In this document: in pieces, positions 10,781-22,663 of the stretch
Layout: the number at the start of each line of letters is the position of its first letter
Position numbering within the stretch: the first letter of the stretch is position 1
DNA from: Budorcas taxicolor
Lineage: Eukaryota; Chordata; Mammalia; Artiodactyla; Bovidae
Length of the DNA: 64,000 bases
Direction of reading: 5' to 3'
Assembly: GCF_023091745.1 (NCBI RefSeq)
Contig: NC_068915.1
Coordinates: 51,084,001-51,148,000, forward strand
The notes under the pieces: generated by a model
What the model saw: the letters and a program-made list of their open reading frames with translations, nothing else
Databases searched by the model: none
What the model was told of the DNA's origin: nothing
Program-made: the position numbers and the translations under genes

Positions 10781-12500
10781 AACACTCCTTGATATCTAAA
10801 GCTTCCCACATGGCCTCTGGTTTTCATTGTCCGTCACCTACAAAATCCCCTATTGTTTCAAACTCTTCTCTAAATATTTATTTGATTATGTTCTGACAGT
10901 ACTCTGAATGAGTAGATAAAAGAATGATTGAGCAGCACAGAAATTGAGACAATTTGGTGTGCAAGGTTTACTTCTTCCTTTATTTTTTTCCTGTATAATC
11001 TTTGTTTAAGTAAAGTGATACTCTTATCATGTACTCCTATATATTTGAAAAAGTCTAAAGTGTTGGTTGAAGCAGCGTGGATAATCTTGTTTGAACACCT
11101 TGGGTTCCTTTAACATGTTTTGAAAGCCAATAGTATAAACAAATTGGCCTAATAAGGAAAAGTTTAAGGAAGATTTTAGCCTACAAATGTTAATCTTTAG
11201 GGAACGACTTAACAATGATACTCAATTCTTTGAAGTGGTATCTCTTTGAGGATGCTAAATTATGTTTCCATATTTTCACGATGGTGATGGGGACTCAATT
11301 TAAATTAGAAGACCATAAATTTAAGCTTATTATTAAGAAATCCCCAAACTACACAGAAAGCAATTGGAACCTGCAGAATATTAAAAATACAACTGTATAC
11401 AAAACCTAAACAAAACTATTCTACATGACTGATAAAATTTAGACTGTTAAATCCTACTCTTTGAGTACTTGGAGCTGAGAGTGTTTAGAACATTGATTTG
11501 CAAGCATATTGAGAAATTTGTAAAAACAAAAACAAAACACTTCTCTTAAGGGAAAACCAAAAGCATTCCTGAAGAATTCTCCAGGCAAGCAATAATTTAA
11601 AAATCTGAAATAATATCTACTTGAGAGCAGAAAGTCATGTGTGTAATTTGCCATCCATCCAATGGAATCAAAAGATTCCTTAAGCAAATCATTCCTTGAA
11701 GCAATGAGGATTGCACAGTCCACAATATGATAGACAGAACACAGCAAGGGTCCACTTTTGTTCTGTAAAAGAGTCTGCCAAGGTGGTCGACACAGGCAAG
11801 AGGGCTATTTTATTGGTGACATTATCTTGCAAAAATCATCAGTGTGTTCTCACAGGAGCTGGAAGCCTTTGTAAGCCTTCTTGGGGAATGTAAATCTTAG
11901 CCAATTGAGAGGTTGACATTCACTCCAGCAGCATGAATTAGAAGGAGGAAAGATGAGTCAGACCAGTGCCTTCAGCAAAGTTAAGCTAACTACTCAGTTA
12001 TAATTAGTATTTTGGAATCTTCTTCCATGTTTGACTCTGACAAGGAGAGGTTTCGATGATTTTTCTTTAAAAACAAAAAAGTATCTTCTTCTTCCTTTTT
12101 TTTTTTTTTTTTTTTTTTTGCTGCAGTAATAAAATGTGTGCAAAAATCCTGTCACTCATGAAATGTCTGCATCTGACTGTCAGAGGACTTCAGGTATTTT
12201 CAGACTGTTAATGAATAGGCATCCAAATCCGTGGCTTGCACCTGAAGTCAGATGTCACAGTTAATGGGCACTGAAGATTACAGTATGTTCCAACAGAGCA
12301 TACAAGACACTCCAATAGCAGCACCCCTGGTCCCTTCAAAACCAATAAGTATCAAGGACCGGAAGTAGTTCCTATGTGATTCCATCTCAACTGACTAGGA
12401 AAAATAGAAATTGGGATATAATGCCAAGCAACATCACTCAACTATTTTCATTTTCAATCAATTTTCTATCATTTATGCATCTGTTAGATATATGTATGTG
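10781..12500. other. Single-copy-looking DNA with a T24 tract
   Basis: No recognised gene or repeat. A poly-T run occupies 12096-12119, preceded by a CTTCTTCTTCC stretch. Several short open frames have no recognisable content. Confidence 0.5.
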
Positions 12501-12720
12501 CATGTGTGCTCAGTCACTTCAGTCATGTCCCTCTTTGCGACCCTATGGATGGCAGCCTGCCAGACTCCTCTGTGCATAGGATTCTCCAAGCAAGAATATT
12601 GGAGTAGGTTGCCATCCCCTCCTCCAGGAGATCTTCCCAACCCAGGGATCAAACCCATGTCTCTTATGTCTTCTGCATTGGCAGACAAGTTCTTTACTGC
12701 TAGTGCCACCTAGGAAGCCA
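12501..12720 (-). mobile_element. Bov-tA SINE with target-site duplication
   Basis: The plus strand shows the antisense BovA tail (TGCTCAGTCACTTCAGTCAT), body and antisense tRNA head (TGCCACCTAGGAAGCC). ATGTATGTG at 12492-12500 is repeated at 12721-12729, a likely 9-bp target-site duplication, although TG/TA-rich surroundings make chance repetition possible. Confidence 0.9.
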
Positions 12721-12745
12721 ATGTATGTGTGCGTGTCTATACATG

Positions 12746-12867
12746 TGCATAGTCACTCAGTTGTGTCCAACTTTTTGTGACCCCATGGACTATAGCCTGC
12801 CAGACTCCACTGTCCATGGGATTCTCCAGGTAAGAATACTGGAGTGGGTTGCCATTTCCTTCTCCAG
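12746..12867 (-). mobile_element. Partial BovA/Bov-tA SINE
   Basis: Only the antisense tail and body are present (CATAGTCACTCAGTTGTGTC to GCCATTTCCTTCTCCAG). The tRNA-like half is missing and is replaced by a TG/TA microsatellite that starts at once. Confidence 0.88.
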
Positions 12868-12922
12868 TATGTGTGTATAATATATATATGTATATATGTG
12901 TGTGTGTATGTATATATACACA
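12868..12922. repeat. Mixed (TG)n/(TA)n microsatellite
   Basis: Alternating TATGTG, TATATA and GTGTGT units follow the truncated SINE directly. Confidence 0.9.
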
Positions 12923-13118
12923 TAATTTTCTCAGACTTAATGCTATTATTTTAATGCCAGAATCCAAAAGATTTAGTTTCTATCTTTGAGGTAAGAATAT
13001 GTTATATATAAAGATAATTTCACAAGTTTATCTTTATGATCAGTAACAACTGTTATGGAAGAGGGAAATAAACTCTTACACAGTACACTATTTTACCTAT
13101 AGATGAAATGTCCATCCC

Positions 13119-13542
13119 TGTGATGGTTACTTTTATGTGTTAACTTGGCTGGGTTATGGTGCCCAGATATATAGTTAAACATTATTCTGGATATTTCTAT
13201 GGAAGTGGGTTTTGAATGAGATCAACATTTATATAGTTGGACTTTGAGTAAAGCAAGATACCTTCCATAATGTGGGTGAATCTTATTGAAAGTCTCAGTA
13301 AAATGCAGACTTACTGCCCCTAAGCAAGCAAGAATTCTGCCAGCAGACCACCTTTGGATTCAAATGGCATCTCTTCCTTGGGTCTTCAGGTAGCCTATAG
13401 GCCTACACTGCAGATTTTGGACCTCCTATCACAATAATGTTAGCCAATTCCGTAAAATAAATAAAGTCTCTCTCTTTATATATATGTGTACATATACACA
13501 CATTATTGATTCTGTTTCTCTGGAGAACATAAATTAGAATAT
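13119..13542 (+). mobile_element. MLT2-like ERVL solo LTR
   Basis: Starts TGTGATGGTTACTTTTATGT and passes through GGGTTATGGTGCCCAGATAT, GAATTCTGCCAGCAGACCAC, CACTGCAGATTTTGGACCTC and an AATAAA-bearing block (CCGTAAAATAAATAAAGTCT) to TTCTGTTTCTCTGGAGAACA near the right end. It belongs to the same family as the minus-strand LTR at 458-905. A short TA/TG run lies at 13476-13502. No internal proviral sequence is attached. Confidence 0.65.
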
Positions 13543-13626
13543 ATAGTTTTTGAGTATTTGAAAATATGGCTGTGTTTGCCAATTCCTATGCAGTGTAACT
13601 GGTATTCATACCACTATAAACTTGGT

Positions 13627-13779
13627 GAAGTGCAAGTGTTAGTCACTCAGTCATGTTTGACTCTGTGCAACCCTACAGACTGTAGCCTGCCAGGCTTCTC
13701 TCTCCATGAGATTCTCCAGCCAAGAATACTGGAGTGGGTTGCCATGACCTCCTCCAGGGGTATGGGCCACCAGGGAGGC
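13627..13779 (-). mobile_element. Bov-tA SINE with internal deletion
   Basis: The antisense tail and body are normal up to CCTCCTCCAGGGGTAT, then the sequence jumps straight to GGGCCACCAGGGAGGC, so most of the tRNA-derived half is missing. A separate TTGCAGTCTGAGTCACCAGA at 13907-13926 resembles the missing part and may be a displaced remnant. Confidence 0.85.
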
Positions 13780-14280
13780 ACAAAATCAATGAGGTGCTTA
13801 TGAGCAATGCAGTTCTTGCCCTAACTTGAGTTGGAATTGAGGTTTCTATGGCCACAACACAGAGTACTAACTACTATAGGATCACAGCAAGCCATCAGGA
13901 AACACCTTGCAGTCTGAGTCACCAGAGATGCCCACCATAAACTTAAGCTAACAATAAAACTGCATTTATAAAAAATGGCTCTAGGGTTTAGATTAAATGA
14001 GTGGAGGAGAAACATAAATTGAAATAATTATAAGCTAGATGTTTATAAGGAACACAGAGAAAGAGTAATAACCTTAATATTCAGTGGTTCAGTGGAAGGA
14101 GAAAAAAAAAAAAAAAGGAAGAGAAATGAGAAAGAAAGAGAGGATTTGAACTTATCTCAGTTATTCAAGATTGAATTTAGAACAAGATACAGTTTTATTT
14201 GAACTGGGGACAGTGCCCTAAGACTCAGAAACGCATATGCTGTTCTTGATATCCGAACTGAATTAAAAAACAATTTTAAT
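13780..14280. other. No gene recognised
   Basis: Single-copy-looking apart from a SINE-like scrap near 13,907-13,926 and an A-rich run at 14,102-14,116. Confidence 0.5.
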
Positions 14281-14291
14281 AAGATAGAATA

Positions 14292-14464
14292 GGGACTTTC
14301 CTAGTGGTCCTGCACTCCCAGTGCAGGGGGTCTGTGTTCTGTCTCTAGTGAGTGAACTAGATCCCACATGCCACAACTGAGTTCACATGCTGCAACTAGA
14401 GATCCCACACGCCACAACTAATACCTAGCACAGACAAATAAATAAATAAAAATAGATGTTGAAA
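14292..14464 (+). mobile_element. CHR-type (cetartiodactyl tRNA-Glu-derived) SINE with target-site duplication
   Basis: The head GGGACTTTCCTAGTGGTCCT and GTGCAGGGGGTCTGTGTTCT, then GATCCCACATGCCACAACT repeated in variant form and an AAATAAATAAATAAAAA tail, are typical of CHR SINEs. AAGATAGAATA flanks both ends (14281-14291 and 14465-14475), an 11-bp duplication. The family predates the Bov-tA expansion. Confidence 0.82.
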
Positions 14465-14909
14465 AAGATAGAATAATATGATTCACACATAGCTCACCAG
14501 GTAATATTCTGATTTGGAAAGAGAAAACACTGGGACATCTTTGATTTCATATAAACTTTCTATATTGATAAATGAGTACTTGAATATAGATATTTAATAA
14601 ACCACATAATATACATTTTCTTCCTTCTTTATTGATATGGATACATAACAGCACTAAGAAAAATAAATTCTACTTAAACAAAAATTTGCAAAATAAGCAC
14701 TAAATTTTGCAGAAATCAGCAAGGGCCAGATGACCCACTTGTTCTTAATATTGACTCTTTTGAAAATATCAAGTTATTCAAATATGTACATAATTATGTT
14801 ACTATATACTTTAAAAAATTCAGCTTTATTGATGTACTATGAACATATAAAATTATAAGATATTTAAAGTGTATGTCGTGGTGATTTGATATATCTTATG
14901 CTTTATAAA

Positions 14910-15128
14910 GAGATTCCCTGGTGGGTCAGATAGCAAAAAATCTTCCTTCAATGCAGGAGACACATTTTGATCCCTGGGTTGGGAAGATCCCCTGGAGGAG
15001 GAAATTACAACCCATCTCAGTATTCTTGCCTGGAGAATTCCATGGACAGAGGAGCCTGGTAGGCTATACAGTCCATGGGGTTGCATAGAGTTAGACATGA
15101 CTGAGTGACTTACACACACACACACACC
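14910..15128 (+). mobile_element. Bov-tA SINE inserted in the old L1
   Basis: Starts AGATTCCCTGGTGGGTCAGA, with the internal block TTTTGATCCCTGGGTTGGGA, and ends in a CA-repeat tail (15113-15127). TTATAAA at 14903-14909 recurs at 15129-15135, a short likely target-site duplication. Confidence 0.9.
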
Positions 15129-15171
15129 TTATAAAAGGATTATATTCCCCTAAATGAGTTTGCCAACTGAC

Positions 15172-15197
15172 AGGTTAACTCAGTTGGTTAGAGCATG
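15172..15197 (+). other. tRNA-like 5' fragment (tRNA-Ile-type D arm)
   Basis: GGTTAACTCAGTTGGTTAGA followed by GCATG resembles the 5' half of a eukaryotic tRNA-Ile(AAT) (D stem and loop, and acceptor edge) with about two mismatches by eye, including an A-box-like TAACTCAGTTGG. No anticodon arm or T arm follows. It lies in a segment that does not match the surrounding L1. It is at most a fragment, not a functional tRNA gene. Confidence 0.4.
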
Positions 15198-15600
15198 TCT
15201 AGTTAATTAACACATCCATCACTTTATATATTTATCTTTTAATTTTATTTTTGTAAGAACATTTAAATTCTAGTCTCTTACCAAAGTTCAATAACACTAT
15301 ACAGTATAAACAATGATAGCACACTATACGTTATCATTTTATAGCTGAAATTTTGTGCCCTTTTACCAACCTACTTCTCAAACTCTAGCAACCACTTCTC
15401 TACTCTCTGTTTCTATAACATTTGATTCCATGTATAAATTATACCATACAGTATTTGTCTTTCTCTAACTAGCTTATTTCATTTAACATAATGCTTTCAA
15501 AATCCATCCATGTCGTTATAAAAGATAGGATTTCCTTCCTTCTCATGGCTGAATAACATTCAGCCATTATATATGCTATTCAGCCATGGGCTTCAAAAAT

Positions 15601-16578
15601 CATTTTACTATTTGTCTTTGACCAATTCAGTTTCTCTTCCCATGTTTTACTATTAATTAAAAAAAAAATAAAGACAGGTTGTTTCCTGGATTTCATCCAT
15701 TAATTTACTTATTCAAACTTGTATCATGACATTTTTCAACAAAACACCATGATTCCTTGCAGAGTTTTTTTTTATGAAAGTGCCTTAGGTGTTAATCATG
15801 TATCTTTGAAAGAGTTTATCTTATAACAGGTTTCTTTTATTATTTTCATTTGTTTATGCAATAATTAACTGTATAAGCCAAGTAAACTGCTCTTGTTAAG
15901 GCCAAATAATGACTTAAAGACAAAATTTTATAGCATAGTTCTAGTTTCCCTAAGAAGGACTTCTTAATAATCATTTTCTCTTTGACCAATTATCTTTACC
16001 CCTTCTCTTACATTGTTATCGAATTAATCAGATATTATCATTATCATTAGCAAACACAGAATTCTTATCAAAATGATAGGCTTTCTGTAAAAGTAAATAG
16101 AAGACAGTTTGGTCCAGAGTTTAATGTAACCAATCCCAGTCACTTGCAAGATGGCAATCCTCACTTTTAGATTGTAGGCAGGTGCTTCACAACAATTAAT
16201 TTCTGTTTTGAAGCCACATCCTACAGTTATAACACAAGGCTTTGATTTATCCTGCCCCAGGAAGGATTGGTGCTTTCATCTACTGAGAAGATTGGGCTGG
16301 TTGATTCTTTTTCATGTCATAATTCTATAGTATGCTAGTCATATCAGGTGACCTAATCAAGGCATTACTCCTTTCACCATGAATTTCCCCTTAGTAGTGC
16401 TGCTCCAGTGGGTCCGGGTATGTGCTGTTTGCCCTACTTGCTCTTGTTTAAAAGACATATTTTTAAATATTTGTTTAGTTCACAGTGCTATTAATTTCTT
16501 CAGTATATCTATATTCATGGGTCAGATTTGCATAAGTTATCTAATTTTTTTTTTGTTATTTTCTTTTGGGTCTTTTAA
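15601..16578. other. AT-rich DNA, nothing recognised
   Basis: No recognised gene or repeat. A chance-like plus-strand frame (16379-16681) runs into the following SINE. Confidence 0.5.
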
Positions 16579-16588
16579 GGATTATATT

Positions 16589-16865
16589 CTGAGAAGGCAA
16601 TGGCACCCCACTACAGTACTCTTGCCTGGAAAATCCCATGGAAGGAGGAGCCTGGTGGGCTGCAGTCCATGGGGTTGCTGAGAGTTGGACATGACTCAGT
16701 GACTTCACGTTCACTTTTCACTTTCATGCATTGAAGAAGGAAATGGCAACCAACTCCAGTGTTCTCGCCTGGAGAATCCCAGGGACAGCGGAGCCTGGTG
16801 GGCTGCCGTCTATGGGGTCGCACAGAGTCAGACATGACTGAAGCGACTTAGCAGCAGCAGCAGCA
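16589..16865 (+). mobile_element. BovA2 dimeric SINE with 10-bp target-site duplication
   Basis: Two BovA monomers in tandem: the first begins CTGAGAAGGCAATGGCACCC, the second AGAAGGAAATGGCAACCAAC, and the element ends GCGACTTAGCAGCAGCAGCA, the usual AGC-repeat tail. GGATTATATT is present at 16579-16588 and 16866-16875. Good preservation points to a fairly young insertion. Confidence 0.96.
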
Positions 16866-16875
16866 GGATTATATT

Positions 16876-17343
16876 AGCCTAAAAATGCATAAAAAGCACA
16901 CAAAATGTCTAAATATATAGGAGATAATTTAATTCATTATACATAATGGATTTCCTATGGATTGTGACTGGTATTCTTGTGGTCAATGGACTGGAAGAGG
17001 TACCTGAAGTTTAAATTTGTTTGACATTAATATATATACACCAGATTTTTTGTCATTTCTTTAGTTGGTGTGATTTTTTTATTTTACTTTTAGTCTTTAT
17101 TTATCTTTACATTTAACAATGTCTCTGGTGGCAAGTTTCCTATTTTGTCTGTTTTAAAATGCACTTATCTAATATCCATTTTTGAAGGATACTTTATGGA
17201 TAGAATTATATGTTGGATATTAAGTTTTCCAGAAGGCAAAAGCTCTTCATTTTCATGATTTCTATGGAAAGATACTGTTTTTCATTTAATTGATTTCCTT
17301 TGAAAATAATAATTTTCATCTGGCTCTTTTAAGTATCTCTTCC

Positions 17344-17344
<1 letters not shown>
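16876..17344. other. No gene or repeat recognised
   Basis: AT-rich DNA with no supported feature. Confidence 0.5.

Positions 17345-17345
<1 letters not shown>

Positions 17346-17376
<31 letters not shown>
17346..17376. repeat. (TG)n microsatellite
   Basis: About 15 uninterrupted TG units, able to adopt Z-DNA and probably length-variable. Confidence 0.97.
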
Positions 17377-17379
<3 letters not shown>

Positions 17380-18200
17380 AAAATCAGCTTTAAATTATAG
17401 GTCTAGTTGTGTTTTCTATTGTTTTCTTGTGTATTTGTTTTATTCTGATTGATATTTGCTGTTTCCTCAATAAATGGCTTAAATGCCAATTTTGGAATAT
17501 TCACTAAATCTTTAAATATTGCTTTTGCCTGATGCTTCCTCTCATTCTAAAATTTCAATTGTAAGTATACTAGAACTTCTTACTATTCTTTAGATTTGTT
17601 ATACTCTCTTTTGTTTCTCTGTGTATTATTTTCCATTCTATGCTACATTGTAGGTATTTTCTTTTGACCTATGTCTCAATTCAATGATTCTCTCTTCAAA
17701 AGCCATAAAATGCATTTTGAAATCCAATCATTAATTTCTAATTCTACAATTTCCACTTTTTCAATACTCTACTTTTCTGTTTAAATTTTTGAGCATATAT
17801 TCTATTTCCTTAAAAATATTTAGCATGGTTAGTTAAAAATAAATTTCTGATAACTCCAATTTCTGACACCTTTATGTATCTATTCTAGTTGTCATTTGTG
17901 CCTCTGAGTTTTCAATAACAGTGTCTTGCCTTATTGCATGCCTACTTTTGTTTTTTGGAGATTATATTTTAAGAAAAGGGTAAGAATACTTAGATAATCT
18001 TAGATCCTTCACAGATGTTTACAATTTGATCTTCTAGATGAAGTAGGTGTCTTTGGAAAATTTAGTTCACTTTAAACCCCTGAAATGACCTGAAGATGGG
18101 CTTCTTTCCCTAGAAAAGCTGGCTATTGCTTGTTCACACTTATTGCTATGGTAATCCCTTTATAATTTTCTTCCCAACTGTGGAGGGTTTATCAGCTCCC
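17380..18200 (-). mobile_element. Probable old L1 (L1ME-like) segment
   Basis: Phrases such as TATTTTCTTTTGACCTATGT, TTCAATGATTCTCTCTTCAA, TGATAACTCCAATTTCTGAC and AACAGTGTCTTGCCTTATTG recall antisense old-L1 sequence. Divergence is high and the boundaries are guesses. Confidence 0.4.
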
Positions 18201-18649
18201 TCCTCTCCTTGGTAGATGTTAAGCTTAATGTTTTATTACCCTAACCCTGTAAAAAATTCAACAATTCTGATTACCTTCTCTACTTCTAGATTACAAGAGG
18301 GAGGAAAATTAAGTTGCTTCAAATGTGAAGTTCAGTATTTTGGTATTTCTTCTCGGTTACTGGTCCCACAATTCTTCACCAAGTTCCCCTGTACCTTACA
18401 ACTCTCTCAGTCTCTCCTTGTCTCCTGCCCCCACTTCTTATTTTCCTGGTATTATAATTGCTGTCAGTTTTAAGATCAGATTGAATTTCCTTTTCTGAAG
18501 TTACTGAAACTGATAATTCTATATTTACATGAAAATAATGTTCACCTTTAAGACATGATTTATACAACATCCTGGTATTTTAGGTTTATATTAACAAATA
18601 AATTTGCCTAAATTTAACAATTAAATAAAACTCCTAGGTAGCTAAATGG

Positions 18650-18840
18650 ATTCACAAGTAATAATAATAGTTAATAGCTCTTGTTCTTTTACTTGTGCCA
18701 ACCCTGTTTTAAGGTCTTAAGAAATAAATTCTTGAATATTCCTTGCTAACTTGTTAGTTATATTCTGTTATTATTCTCATTTTACTGAAGAAAGCTGTAA
18801 CCCAGAGAAGCAAAACTAGCATTTGAACACAGCGTTTTGG
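18650..18840 (-). mobile_element. MIR-like ancient SINE
   Basis: The plus strand reads like antisense MIR: TTGTGCCAACCCTGTTTTAA (a degenerate TGTGCCAGGCACTGTTCTAA), then TTATTCTCATTTTACTGAAG and CCCAGAGAAGCAAAACTAGC. Diverged and approximate in extent. Confidence 0.5.
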
Positions 18841-20504
18841 TTGACAATTGTCATATATTGAGGAATACTCACAATTTCTGAAAGTTATTGATACAAACAT
18901 AGGTGCATAGATGTATGTTACACACACACAGCAGAAACACTGCTATAGTTAAACTCTAGTAGAGAGGCAGACTATCTCATAATTGAACAAGTCCAAAGTC
19001 ACTTCCTCTAAATTCTTCATTGGTGGGAAGGATTGGCTGAATGAAAAAGAATTAGTAACTTCTAACTCTATCTCCTTAAATGATACCATATTGAGGTTCA
19101 TTCACATGCAATACTTCTATCATGATCCTCTTTTGGCCCCTGGGTTGGTTACATGACTTTCCCTTAAAAATGTTAGAATTTGAGTCTCTGTGAAAACATG
19201 TTATTTTTCTTTTTCCCCCCATAAGACATCAAGGCAAGCTTGCATTTTTCAAAAGAAGTTTTGCTTAATACATAGGAAGAACAAAAAGAGATGAATAATG
19301 TACAAGATGCATTAAAAACTACACAGGCTTAGAATAACCCAGGTTTCTGTTTCTGTAACATTTAAGTAATTTACCAGACCAAAAGCGCCTGTTCTATTAC
19401 CCAGGAATGTTACACTTTAGCCTCAAATGACTGGAGCCACTTTGCAGGCAATTTACTTGTCTACAGGCTCTTTTGCCTCCCTGATTCTTTCTATAGGGTG
19501 AGAGCTATTTTTTCAGCAGGGAGTTGGTCAATTGCCCAGCTTGTTCTCTCCATGATAACAGAAAAATGAAACATTCCAAACCTGCTGCTGGCCTATGATG
19601 CTCCCACTCACTTCTACTTTCTTGGTGATTGGCAGGCCTACAGTCTTCAGGAAGGGAGCCAGGCAGAGAAAACAGTAAGAGGCTTGATCTCTCATGGTTT
19701 TCCAAGTGGATGATGGGGGATGGGCAATAACCAGACAGTTGACGTTGAGTCTCTGTCTCAGCTTCCTAGCTACAAGAGAGAAAAACTCAATTCACTAAGA
19801 ATCACTAGGTCCTGAGGAACTGATATAATCACTTTAATTTCATGAAAGACTAATTTACAAGCCTTAATGCCAACTGCATAATTTTCACTGAGAAAAATAA
19901 CTGTGATCAAAATAACCTTGCTGCCATGCTGTTCTCATCAGCAACACGTTCAAAAATCATCACCAAAAAAGTGACACCTCTTCACCATGTCCTTGGATTT
20001 TCAGACTATACACAGTTTGAAGCTTCTGACCTTCCTGTATGGACAAAATCAACACACCCTTGTAATTCCCAGACATTCATTATATCATTCTATAGAACTA
20101 ACACTTGTAATACATGATCACATTTACACTATTTCTATTTCCTTTCTAGGTAATAAAACACATTACGGGGTCTCTAATTGATTTTCAGGAAGCCATATAT
20201 ACCTGTTTTGTTTTTGTTTTTTTTTTCAATAAGCACTATGATAGACACGGTAGCCACTGATTCAACTATTACAAATCTATTGGCTGCTGGCTGGTAAAAA
20301 AGAGACATTTTTCAGCTATTCAACTAATTATCTCAATACATGACAGCCAAACCTAATAACCCTAGTCCCCCAGTAGACATTCTGAACTGAACTGTCTAGA
20401 TAACTACCCATGCATTATCACTATAAATTTAGAGGATTAATTCATTAATGCATATACACCCTAAGTGTTCATCCTGGGCTTCCAAAATAATGATCACAAT
20501 AAAA
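18841..20504. other. Single-copy-looking DNA, nothing recognised
   Basis: No recognised repeat or gene. Short frames at 19505-19705 (minus) and 19926-20181 (plus) have no known motif. Confidence 0.5.
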
Positions 20505-20600
20505 AATCATAAGAGCTACCATTTATCAGCTGTTTAATATGAGCCAGGTAGTGTGATAAGTGCTTTCTATGCATTCTCTTTCCATTTTACAAGTCCATAA
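20505..20600 (-). mobile_element. MIR-like fragment
   Basis: ACCATTTATCAGCTGTTTAA, GAGCCAGGTAGTGTGATAAG and TGCTTTCTATGCATTCTCTT fit the antisense MIR end (attattgag, gtgccaggcactgtgctaag, gctttacatg). Only the terminal part is recognisable. Confidence 0.5.
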
Positions 20601-20680
20601 GTAGTCACTAGTATACCTAGCATAAAATAGAGCCTGCATATCCAAATGATTCTTTAATTTTATCTACGTAAACAGCTTCA

Positions 20681-20891
20681 TGGGGCTTCCCTGGTGGCTC
20701 AGAGGATAAAGGATCTGCCTGCAATGCAGGAAACCTGGGTTCGATCCCTGGGTTGGTAAGATCCCCTGGAGAAGGAAATGGCAACCCACTCCAGTATTCT
20801 TGCCTGGAGAATCCCATGGACAGAGGAGCCTGGCGGGCTACAGTCCACCGGGTTGCAAAGAGTCGGACATGACTGAGCGACCCCACTTCAC
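20681..20891 (+). mobile_element. Bov-tA SINE, well preserved, 12-bp target-site duplication
   Basis: Complete from GGGGCTTCCCTGGTGGCTCA to GAGTCGGACATGACTGAGCG. A perfect pol III B box, GGTTCGATCCC, lies at 20738-20748. TAAACAGCTTCA flanks the element at 20669-20680 and 20892-20903, without mismatch. Good sequence and intact duplication indicate a recent insertion. Confidence 0.97.
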
Positions 20892-20903
20892 TAAACAGCT
20901 TCA

Positions 20904-21661
20904 CACATGTATTACTCAAATAAAATTTCCTGTGTGCAATATGTACATGGGTTCTTTTGGACTCAGTGTTTTTCCTTTTTCCCCAAAGCAAATGAGTTTT
21001 CTTTTAGTCATATTTTTGGCATTCTCTTTTCTGATTCTCATATTCTTTCCTTTACTCTGATTGCTGTCTTGAGTACAATACTTGTCCCTGATGTTGAATA
21101 ATGCTGAGAATCATAAATTTATACATGTTATTCAGAATGTTACATAAAATTTTATTCCTTTATTTTTCATGGAAATTGACATTTCTGTTAATATTTAATA
21201 GATAAAACACCAAGTTATCATAATAATATTTAGGTGTGATGGATTCTGAATATCTGGATAGATAAGGGTTTGGGGCTCATTGAATGTCTGGCAGGCAGTA
21301 TTTACTTGTTTAATTTGGTATCAACTGTTGGCTAGGAATGAGCCACTGAGGAGTAAAGTTTCCCTGCAAGTTAAAAGACATCTAGGTACAGAGAATCCCA
21401 ATTTATTAAAAATTAATGAGCAGCAGATGCTTATTAATGCCCAAACACCTTAATAGGACACTTTTAAAAATGATGTACTGAAAGTTGCAAACGTTCTTCA
21501 GCCTGCTGAAAAGTGGTCATCTTTAAGGTGTTCTTTAGTTTAATGGAAAGTCATAAAATACTGCAAAATACACAGAGTTTAAAGTAAGACAATCTTGAAT
21601 TCAAGTTCCAGTTTTGATGATTATTGGCTCTGGAGAAAACTATGTAATTCTAACTGCAAAA
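20904..21661. other. No gene or repeat recognised
   Basis: Single-copy-looking DNA. A short plus-strand hydrophobic frame at 20907-21101 begins just after the SINE and has no support as a gene. Confidence 0.5.
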
Positions 21662-21671
21662 TTAAGATAAT

Positions 21672-21840
21672 TTGCTGCAATACAGGAAACCCTGATTTGA
21701 TCCCTGGGTTGGGAAGATCTCCAGGATAAGGGAATGGCAATTCACTTCCAAATTCTTGCCTGGGTAATCCCATGTACAGAGGAAGCTAGTGGGCTACAGT
21801 CCCTGGGGTTGCAGTCAGACACGACTGAGCAGCTAACACT
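21672..21840 (+). mobile_element. 5'-truncated Bov-tA SINE with 10-bp target-site duplication
   Basis: Begins inside the tRNA-like half (TTGCTGCAATACAGGAAACC) and continues to the GACACGACTGAGCAGCTAAC tail. TTAAGATAAT is present at 21662-21671 and at 21841-21850. Truncation at the 5' end with an intact duplication is the mark of incomplete reverse transcription. Confidence 0.93.
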
Positions 21841-22195
21841 TTAAGATAATAGTTTAACCTCTGCTTAACATCTTTAATTTGTTTCAAAGAAACAGGGTTT
21901 TGCTGCTAGTATGTTCATGGGGAACACTTTTTCCCTCTTCCTTGGGTACTTTATTGCTTAATCTCTCTCTCTCAAATTCTATCCTAAGTAAAATGTTTCT
22001 ACAAAAGCAAATAATAAAGTAAATTATATAACAGAACAAAAACATCTTAGATTTTCACCTTGATTGGGGAAGCAGAAGGAAGAGTGGTGGCAGTCCAACA
22101 GGAGTACTCTTCACTTATTTAGAACATCACATTCTAAGGACACTAACCTTATATTTCCATCGGGTATTACCATTATTCAGTTGAATAGGTAAATG

Positions 22196-22402
22196 AAAAA
22201 GTGAAAGTGTTAGTTACTCAGGCATGTCCAACTCTTTGTAATCCCATGGACTGTAGCTTCTGTCCATGGAATTATCCAGGCAAGAATGCTGGAGTGGATA
22301 GTCATTCCATTCTCCAGGGAATCTTCCCTACCCAGGAATCCAACATAGGTTTCCTGCATTGCAGGCATGTTCTTAACCATCAGAGCTACCAGGGGAGCCC
22401 CA
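22196..22402 (-). mobile_element. Bov-tA SINE, imperfect target-site duplication
   Basis: Antisense tail (GTGTTAGTTACTCAGGCATG) through antisense head (AGCTACCAGGGGAGCC). ATAGGTAAATG at 22185-22195 and ATAGGCAAATG at 22404-22414 look like a target-site duplication with one substitution. The segment after CTGTAGCTTC lacks the usual ACCAGGCTCC, a small deletion. Confidence 0.92.
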
Positions 22403-22663
22403 GATAGGCAAATGTCTTAATGCAAATACTGATTCTATGAGTTTTTAACTAAACTTGTAAGGAGGATAAGAAACCAAAGGATGTAGAACCTAAGAACTGG
22501 GAAATCTAAAATTGTCTAGACTATCAAAAAGTGTACTCCAAAGAGAATTGTTATGAAATCCTAAGTCAAATGAGTGTAATAACTAGGACTCTGAAAATAT
22601 ACTCAAATGCACAGACTCACTTTCCATTCAGTGAAAGCTAAATTAATATAAATCCAAGTACTT

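Larger units (their letters stand above)
14805..15600 (-). mobile_element. Old L1M-type fragment, split by a Bov-tA SINE
   Basis: The plus strand carries antisense L1 3' sequence: TTCAGCTTTATTGATGTACT on the left of the SINE, and TAATTAACACATCCATCACT, TCTAGCAACCACTTCTCTAC, TTTCATTTAACATAATG and TCATGGCTGAATAACATTC on the right. About 45-60 bp just right of the SINE do not fit L1 and include the tRNA-like scrap at 15,172. Confidence 0.65.
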
